Positions 52,068 through 64,000 of a stretch of 64,000 nucleotides of DNA are shown piece after piece. Both the position numbers and the translations under genes were made by a program. Origin of the DNA: Vespa crabro. Taxonomy: Eukaryota; Arthropoda; Insecta; Hymenoptera; Vespidae. The DNA lies in contig NC_060976.1 of NCBI RefSeq assembly GCF_910589235.1, forward strand, positions 747,501 through 811,500. The letters are read 5' to 3'. Numbering within the stretch: position 1 is the stretch's first letter; the number at the start of each line of letters is the position of its first letter. The notes beneath the pieces were generated by a model, which saw only the letters and a program-made list of their open reading frames with translations, made no database searches and was not told where the DNA came from.

Positions 52068-54955
52068 TGAAATTTTTTTGGAAAAACATTATACATAATA
52101 CACGTCCAATAAATCATTTATCCATCCAAGAAGTAACTATAATAAAAAATATCGTACAAAACTGGCAATGAACGTAATTATAATTTATAGTCAGTATATT
52201 GCAGTCTCGTTCTTTTTTCTTTTCTTTTTTTTAATTTTTGCCATGATAGTTAAATATTAAAGTGTCATTATTCGATGAACATGAAAATTCTTATAAAATG
52301 TAGGTATTGAATATATAATATTAAAGTTCCAATCAAAATTAAGTACGTGAAACTCTTGTTATATCAATGTAAAAATTCAAAAACACTATAAATGTTATTA
52401 TAATCACTGTTTAAATGTAGTCTAGAAGTTCTAGACTTATATCAGTTTGAAATATCTGTTTTGATTAAAGATTTTGATTAATTTTTAGACTATTAAATGC
52501 TAATTCGGGCTAAATCAATATATGAAAATGAAAAATGTACAGTTTAAGAATTTTTAAAAATAGTGAAGTATCTTTAGCAATGAAGAAGTTACATATTATA
52601 AAAAATGTTGGTAAACATTGATGTTTTGTGAAACAAAAATTCTAGCTAAAATGATTGGATATTAAATCTTTAACTTCAAATAATAATTGTATTCTCTGCT
52701 GTGTCATAAAAATTACTCTTTATCGCGTACTCTTAAAGCTTCTACATTATACAGTATTAGACAATATGATAATACTGATAAGTATAACAGAAAACTGAGT
52801 AATGCTGCATTGATGACTTAAATTGTTCTTAAAATTATCGATGTTCCTTGTATTTTAAAGTATTGCTCATTGTTTTACTTTAATGTTGTGAAAAGCAAAT
52901 GTTATAATAGCTAGAAGTCTACGATAATTAATAAAAAAATGAAAATGTCAATCTGATCGTAATCTTTACGTTCAGCAGATACTTTGAGAACATGTTATTC
53001 TAATGTAAGTTGTGTTTGTGTGTGGAAGTTAAGGTTCAAATTGTAGTTATGATATTAACATATGATGTACATATACACGTGTGCGTGCGTGCGTGTTATT
53101 TTATGAATGCGATAAAAGAAATATAAACGATCTTGGATCATTTTGTTTTCTCTATTTGAATGTTAAATTTCTTCGAGTATCGATTTTTATGTTTTGATCA
53201 ATTAAATTTTTAAAGATTCTTTATAATGACTTGTTAAATGTCATAAGAACAAACTATTATTAAATGGAATCAAATTAATAAGAATTAAATATACACATGC
53301 AATTTGAATATCAGTATTACTGTAACATTATTATGACAGTAGTTTTGTGTGTGTGCATATGTATATACTCTATTCCGACTATATGAAATATACACGGGTA
53401 AATTGTTTTAATGTTTTACCTAGTAGTATTTTCATCACGGCAGTTACAAATCAGAGCAAATAATTGTTTTAAGTATGTAAATATAAATACACAAGATATA
53501 TGCGCATGCACATATCTACAGTGTACATGAATACGTATGATACAATAATAAATATCTTTTATATGTGTATACAGCACATAATTTTCGTGATAATACGTAT
53601 GTCAGGAATCTAATATAACTGGTTTGCGTATTGAAAAATGATTCACTTAGTTTGTCATAACTATGACATACTAAATATATTTTTATTTTATAAATTTTAA
53701 GTATTGATAGTTAATTAAGAACAATGTGCATTTTATTTGAAATTATTTTATAATTAACTAGACTTATATAATAGTATAATGAATAATCAATTTTAAGATT
53801 ATCCAATGAAAACATTTTTTCATTCGCTATAGAACCATAAACCTCGATACTCTTGTAAATACCTATGTATATATATATAATGTATTTATTTTCCGATATG
53901 TTACTGTGGTACAAAAAATTTATTAAACTATTTTTTCTGTTTTTTCAAAAGTTCATTATCACATCACATTGTGGAAAAAAACGTAATGAATAATAATAAT
54001 TATATCAACCAAAAATATGTAATTATGTAAATATTTTGAAATTAGATAAAATAAAGATAATATTGCATATATCACGTTGTTTTATCTTTTGTAATAAAAA
54101 ATATAAATATTTTATCATATCATTATCAGAAATAAGAGATGCTATTTAAAATTAAACTTAATAATTTCTAAATAGATAGGTTTGTGAAATAATCATGGTC
54201 ATTATTTCATAGAAGTCGTATATTCTTACATTTTTTATTAGCTTATTCAAATAATATAAAAGCTTTATACAGGATATTGTTATTTATGTTTACTTAAGTA
54301 TTTCACGATTTATAAGTTCACAGGGAATAATTTAAGTGATACATTTATACAAAAGATTATAGGCCATTTATTACCTATTTCCAAAATATTTAAAATTCAT
54401 TTCTAGAAAAGCGATATTGAAATTGTCAAAATTATTTGGAAGATAAAATCAAGTTGCAAGTTGATTATATGGGATAAACTAGCAAAATGTAAAAATTAAT
54501 ATCTTTCGATTAGCCTGATTTTATTTTAATATTTATTAATAATAGATTTCATTATGAATAATAATTTATTATAAGGAAGTAAAAACTTTATACACGTTAT
54601 TTGTGTAACATATTTCAAAGTTTACATAAGAAGTCTAACAAATTATACATATTCATACTTGCTCATAGTATGTTGCTATTAAGATACTTTGTAGATCTTT
54701 CTTATATGCTTTACCCCTGTTTCTTCGAATACATGTCCATTGGAGTGATATGACTTCTTATATTATTTGTAATTCCACATAAGGTTACTAACCGTCCAAT
54801 TCTTTTCTTTTGGAGTTCACAAAGAATGTCATATATCTTTGTATCTTTTACTATTCTCAAGTATACATCTTTGCACGAGGAAAACTCAATTTTTATAAAA
54901 ATATAATATTAATAATAGAAGTTTGAACAATTTTATATGGATATATATTTCGGTG
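52068..54955. other. Convergent 3' interval between RCAN and CUL5
   Basis: About 2.9 kb of AT-rich sequence with no supported exon. It includes the RCAN 3' untranslated region, with a first AATAAA at 52108-52113 only 41 bases past the stop and probably later signals. The region is nearly free of long microsatellites, which is unusual for this window and would suit a long 3' untranslated region. Confidence 0.5.
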
Positions 54956-59534
<4,579 letters not shown>

Positions 59535-59944
59535 CACAAAATTTTGACATATCCTATGTTTAGTCTGAGTACGCCAATGAACCCGTGCAGTGTTGCAAAC
59601 TGATTATATTAAAAAACTCCTTTTCTGTGTTAGTGAAATGAACGTAGAAAGTTTTAATTGGAGGTAATGTGGAAAGGAAAAATAAAAATCAATCAATAGC
59701 AACGAAGTTAATATCTTGTAAAGTGTTCTTATTGGTCAATCAATATCAACACGATAAAATTTACGCCAATTTGTGCTCACAAAGAGCAAATCGAGCACAC
59801 CTAATCTTTAGCGAACATAAACGAATAGTATTATCGTCTCTATGTATGATACATCTATTGGTAGATCTATTTCATGCCGTTGTACTGAACATCCTGGGAG
59901 CATATTATTTAATTGATAACTAGAATTCTTTAACAAAAAGCAAA
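59535..59944. promoter_or_regulatory. Compact bidirectional promoter Cul5/COX8
   Basis: Only 410 bases separate the two start codons on opposite strands. The interval contains CTTATTGGTCAATC (a CCAAT box in both orientations nearby), no obvious TATA box and no microsatellite. Both genes are broadly expressed housekeeping genes, consistent with a shared promoter. Confidence 0.55.
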
Positions 59945-60446
59945 ATGTTTGCTATCCAAAAGACAATTGGAAATGCACGATTGGCAAAACAGATGATTGT
60001 ACAACAACGAAGAACCGTTGTTGATTTACCTCCTTCCGTCAAAGTAACATTTATTGTAAGTTTTCTTTTTATTTCTATGACATTATGTAATTTCTTCATT
60101 GTCCTTTAAATATTATTCTTTAAATATTATTAGATAATATTATTGGATTTTTGTAATTAATATTTTTTTGGTCAATTCAATTTTAAACAAAAGGATTAAA
60201 AAGATAGAATATGGTAATCTATGTAAATTTTATCATACGTTTTATCGTTTAAGTCAAAGTTTAACTGTTTAATAGATTGTATATTATTGCATTACTAAAT
60301 TTTGTTATTGTTACAACAATTATTTCTATGATATTAATTTTCTTCTTTTTCAGGAAAAATTAATTGGTGGAATAGCAATTACTGTGTCTATGCTAGCAGT
60401 ACCTACATATATTTCATGTAACATAAAGAATTATAGGAAGAATTAA
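59945..60446 (+). CDS. COX8: Cytochrome c oxidase subunit 8 (mitochondrial), 67 aa
   Basis: A small nuclear-encoded single-pass subunit of respiratory complex IV in the inner mitochondrial membrane. Two exons join in phase 0: 59945-60055 (donor ATT|GTAAGT) and 60354-60446. The N-terminus is a basic, amphipathic presequence without acidic residues for the first 26 positions (KTIGNARLAKQMIVQQRR). The mature part has the family layout: LPPSVKVTFIEKL, a membrane helix (about residues 40-58), then a short IKNYRKN tail. Similarity to vertebrate COX8 (PP...K...E, hydrophobic helix, ...Y) is modest, as expected for this fast-evolving subunit. Other short complex IV subunits are the alternative. A polyadenylation signal follows at 60630-60635. 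Confidence 0.75.
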
Positions 60447-60629
60447 GATGAAAATGTAATTACATCTATAGTTACAAAGTATCGGCTATAACAATGCTGT
60501 TACTTAGGATTATTGTAAGATAATGTATTTTAAAATTTAAGAACCAATAAGATCTATATTCAAAAGATATAGTCCATATTTAAACAAAGTTTTAACTTAA
60601 TTTAATCCTTTAATCGATTTTAAAACCTT

Positions 60630-60635
60630 AATAAA
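60630..60635 (+). terminator. Polyadenylation signal AATAAA for COX8
   Basis: AATAAA lies 184 bases after the COX8 stop, followed by T-rich sequence. Confidence 0.55.
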
Positions 60636-61214
60636 ATAATATTTAATTTTTATGTCATTCTTTTTATTTAGTTTTTTATTGAAATTTCAAGAGAATCATT
60701 AAAGATATTGTCAGTTATTATATTCAGGAGGAAATAAGTAACGTGTCAATGAGATGTGATACATAAACTTGTTACATAAATAAATACGATAACAAAAATT
60801 TTTATATCGTTTATTATGACGCAGAGATATGATGATGATGATGATTATCACGTAAAGCATAATTTGAAAATAGATGTCAATTTTTTTTTCCTTTTTTTTT
60901 TTATTATTTGTTTTTGCTTAAAACGATTAAGCGTTACAAAATTTTTCAAATGATATTATAAATGCGAATAAATAGGATCGATCGAGATAAGATTCGTAGA
61001 TTCGATGATATTTATTTAGGATCATTAAACAATTAAAATTGATCTTCATGACGTCGAATGTTTCCATTTATTTAGATAGAAGCTGGGATATGGTGAAGAA
61101 TATTAATTAAAAAAAGAAAAAACAAAAAAAGAAAAAGAAAAAAAAAGAAAAGTAATAATAAGGCTAACGACGTCGTTTTGTATGAGATTATCAAAACATT
61201 ATCAGGGACGTAAA

Positions 61215-64000
61215 TTATTTTTCAAAAATGTTTCTGTTGTGACGAATATGTTGTTTACGTTTTTTCAAACAAGTGGCACAACATTTTTCTCGTACGATCG
61301 AGGAAACGTCGCATATCCGTCTATAAGTTGCACACATCGACGAAGGTATTATACTATCCTTGCAATCTAAGAATAGAAGAAACTTATTAATATCATCGAC
61401 ATAGTAGATCATTTTCGATCGAATTAAAATGAAATAAATATAATAATTACCATCCTTCTCGTTGGTACAATGTTTTCTGTAATAACATCGTCTATTACCA
61501 ATTGGTTTTCTTTCGTAATTACAATCGTTGGATAATAAGTTTGTTGTTCGATCACGACACTCGACTTTTCTATTTCTTACGCCATATTTTACGAGACAAG
61601 TTGCATTGCAGGTTCCCCAAATCCCTAAAAAAATAAAAAAAAACAAACATTAAAACGTTATCAAAGAGATTTGCAATATTAATGATTATTAATTATAGTA
61701 CGTTATGTTATCACGATTATTAAAATTACTTTTCGTCACGAAGACATAAATTTGGTCTTTCGATTTGAGATTAAAGGGATAAGAGCTAATTATAGTAGTA
61801 TTAGTAGTCATATACATGTATTTAATAGTAGGAAATATTTAACATTTTTTCTACTATCATGATGTTTTTTTCTCAATTACTAATTCAATCATTTATAATC
61901 GAGAGGATTTTTTTTCTTTCTCTCTCTCTCTCTCTTTTTATTTTTTTGTTTTTGTTTTCAAGCGAACGCAGAAGACCATCATCATAGTGTTACGTACGAT
62001 TAGCACCTTACCGACGATCCACTTTCCTTCATAACAATCCTCCACACTGATAGGTTTGTCATCCAAATTACAATCTCCTGGATTTGAACAAGTGACCTTT
62101 CTACTTCTTTTTCCGTAAGAACAATGGCTCCATCTCGAAAGAATCCATTTAGACTTTGTATTGTACATGGAATTGTTTGGATTTTCATCGAAGACATTAT
62201 CGAATTCAAGGATCTCTGGTTCCGCAGTGGTCAGGCCATCGATCAATGTGATATCATCGTGATCGTTTGAACTGACATTGTAAAAGGACGCATCTTTGTT
62301 TTCCGTATAGACTATCAAAGGTATTTCCGAGGATAATCCGCATGGTGGTAAATTTTGACAAGGACCTACTTCTTCGGGTCTAGCGTCCTTGTCGCAATCT
62401 TTGTCCGGTAAAGCTAAATCGGATCGATCCGTTCCTGTACCCGATGAAACGCACATCACCGATCTTTTACGTAAAGCATCTTCGCCGCATGTTACAGGAC
62501 ACATTTGCCATGGTCCTACCCACCATCTACGAAATGGATGTTATATAAGAATATTTTTAATTGATTTAATGCTATGAAATATTTTCTTTTACAATTGTTC
62601 CTTATATGTATAATTCATTTAACACTTTGACGGATGCACTTTGATCGATGCACTTTTCATCAGATAAAAGATTTACATTTGTTGCTAGCAATTATTAAAA
62701 TTTTTTTGCAAAAACTTTTTCACGAAGATTTATAGCCGGTAATATTTATTGTTATAGTAAGGAGAGATAAGAATCGTAATTATTTCAGTTATAAAATAAT
62801 CTACACTCATCTTTCTTTAGCTTTTATTTTATTTTTTATTTTTCTTTTTTTTTTGTTTCTTTCTTTTTTTTTTTTTATTTTTATTCCCATTATAATTATC
62901 AAAGCCAAAATTTTTTTTGCTCCGTCGATTACGTTTTATTTTTATTTTTGTTTTTTTGGTATCCACTTTTTATTTTTGTTTGCTTTGGTATCGTTTTCTT
63001 TTTGTTGCTTATCATAACGATTCGTTTCAAATAAATTCATTAAACCATTGCCGAGTAATCTTGATTCATATAGAGTCTAAGTATATTTTTATCCACAAAG
63101 TTTAAATGTATTACAATCGTTAAGTACAGTATTGATTCTTTCATAAAGATATATTGAGAACATTGTCTTGACATGACCATTACAATTTGCTTTTTATTGA
63201 AACTATTCTCGTCTTTATCGGAATCATTTATTATGTTGGAAACTATGAAACGGGTGTTGAATGAAAATAAATGACTAAACAAAAACGCTCGTCTCATAAT
63301 TTCCAACCTAATATTATTGAGGGTCAATAGATTTTAATAATTTATCTTTACAATTTAATTTTCGCCGTTTAAATCTTATAGTGATTAGATATCGATATTA
63401 TCTGATATTTAGTTACCAATGTCTGATAGATTTTCAGTTTTTACTTTATCGTTATCATCAAACATTTTTAACGGTATTTATTTCACGATTTCTAAATGAA
63501 GTCCTTAAAATTGTGAGAAATAATAGAACAAGTTGTGAAAAATGTTAATTGAAATTTAAATCTAATAATTAGATAAAGATAATATCAGGCCGTGTTGCCA
63601 GACAATAACTGTTGCTTAAGTGAAGTCACATCAACATGATATAAACTGATAATATCTGGTTAATATAATTCACGTTTACTTAGCTGACTCCGACCGTCAA
63701 AGTGTTAACAGTCTAAGCCATAGGTGGACAACTTTTTTCCGCTGCGGGCCGTACAACTCTCATCATCGATTAATCCGTTTCTTAATTACTTAAGTATACT
63801 AGTCATTATTCTATCGCTTCATATTTAAAAAAAAAAAAATATGCAGCTCACTGCAAGATACGGTGGTGTCAAATATTGGTATTCGTTTTTTCTTATAAAA
63901 AGTCACATACGACCCGTGGTGGACCGCTTATTGTCCACCTATGTTCTAAATTATTCATACAAACCTGGCAGGGCAAGGGTTTGAATTACATTTACGTAAT
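61215..64000 (-). CDS. 3' end of an ADAMTS/ADAMTS-like protein: thrombospondin repeats and PLAC domain
   Basis: Secreted matrix protein. Four exons visible, phases agreeing: the tail of an exon crossing the window end (64000-63965, reading CNSNPCPA), 62526-62012, 61624-61451 and 61366-61215 (stop). The CNxxPCPARW junction and WVGPWQMCPVTCGEDALRKR are classic type-1 thrombospondin repeat features. Further repeats begin WILSRWSHCSYGKRSRKV and WIVGIWGTCNATC. The last exon is a PLAC domain (CKDS, CATYRRIC, VREKCCATC) and a basic tail. Between the first two visible repeats is an acidic spacer of about 60 residues (about 62175-62330). The protease domain, if any, lies outside the window, so ADAMTS, ADAMTS-like and papilin-type proteins cannot be told apart. 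Confidence 0.9.
62619..63708. mobile_element. Non-autonomous piggyBac-like element (TTAA-flanked, 1.09 kb)
   Basis: TTAACACTTTGACGG (62619-62633) is repeated in perfect inverse as CCGTCAAAGTGTTAA (63694-63708), with TTAA at both borders as expected for piggyBac insertion. No transposase is evident inside; open frames are short and of biased composition. It sits in the intron between the two upstream-most visible exons of the ADAMTS-like gene. Termini differ from those of the 10203 and 17138 elements. Confidence 0.7.
63719..63943. mobile_element. Small hAT-like inverted-repeat element (225 bp)
   Basis: CATAGGTGGACAA (63719-63731) is matched in perfect inverse by TTGTCCACCTATG (63931-63943). 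The interior has GCGGGCCGTAC and CGACCCGTGG, similar in style to the hAT-like element at 46780. Possible 8-bp flanks GTCTAAGC and TTCTAAAT share the TCTAA core also seen at the 46780 element, but only 5 of 8 bases match. It lies just 10 bases from the piggyBac-like element. Confidence 0.6.

Noticed and set aside
59669..59923. 84-codon frame upstream of COX8 on the plus strand
   Set aside because: It lies in the Cul5/COX8 promoter and COX8 leader, has no ATG at its start and resembles no family.

Overview
This is nuclear DNA from an insect. It is strongly AT-rich, its genes are split by spliceosomal introns with GT/AG borders, and it is packed with AT, GA, AAT and ATGT microsatellites. The protein families and their closeness to insect orthologs fit a holometabolous insect. 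I lean to Hymenoptera from the overall texture, which is inference and not shown.

Layout. Positions 1-2200 hold decayed transposon genes, including an internally deleted piggyBac transposase on the minus strand. Positions 2200-14600 are mostly repeat-rich non-coding DNA with two inverted-repeat elements, one of them a dead Tc1-like transposon at about 12566-14157, and three short open segments that might be terminal exons of an unknown plus-strand gene. Positions 14607-29636 are one minus-strand gene, adducin (Drosophila hu-li tai shao). I could rebuild it exon by exon with matching splice phases into a 749-residue protein ending in the MARCKS-like lysine tail. The same gene carries a 2.97 kb alternative 3' terminal exon (18605-21573) that fits the same phase-1 donor and replaces the MARCKS tail with 988 extra residues. 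This parallels the ovary-specific ring-canal exon of fly hts. Positions 29.6-40.1 kb are a long microsatellite-rich interval with several promoter-like islands.

From 40 kb the window is gene-dense. It contains a two-exon, two-membrane-segment protein with a PPxY motif (+, 40158-41602), MCTS1 (+, 42987-44120), the SWI/SNF HMG-box subunit Bap111/dalao (SMARCE1) with a very large Q/P/H/S tail (-, 44405-48746), the calcineurin regulator RCAN/sarah (+, 50949-52067), Cullin-5 (-, 54956-59534), cytochrome c oxidase subunit 8 (+, 59945-60446), and the 3' end of an ADAMTS-type protein with thrombospondin repeats and a PLAC domain (-, 61215 to beyond the window end). MCTS1/Bap111, RCAN/CUL5 and COX8/ADAMTS are convergent pairs. 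Bap111/RCAN and CUL5/COX8 are divergent pairs, the latter only 410 bp apart.

The genes are unrelated housekeeping and regulatory functions and do not form a pathway. Introns and intergenic DNA carry short inverted-repeat elements (hAT-like with an 8 bp duplication, and TTAA-flanked piggyBac-like). The most interesting item is the giant alternative adducin exon. No prokaryotic-type system, CRISPR array or rRNA was seen.
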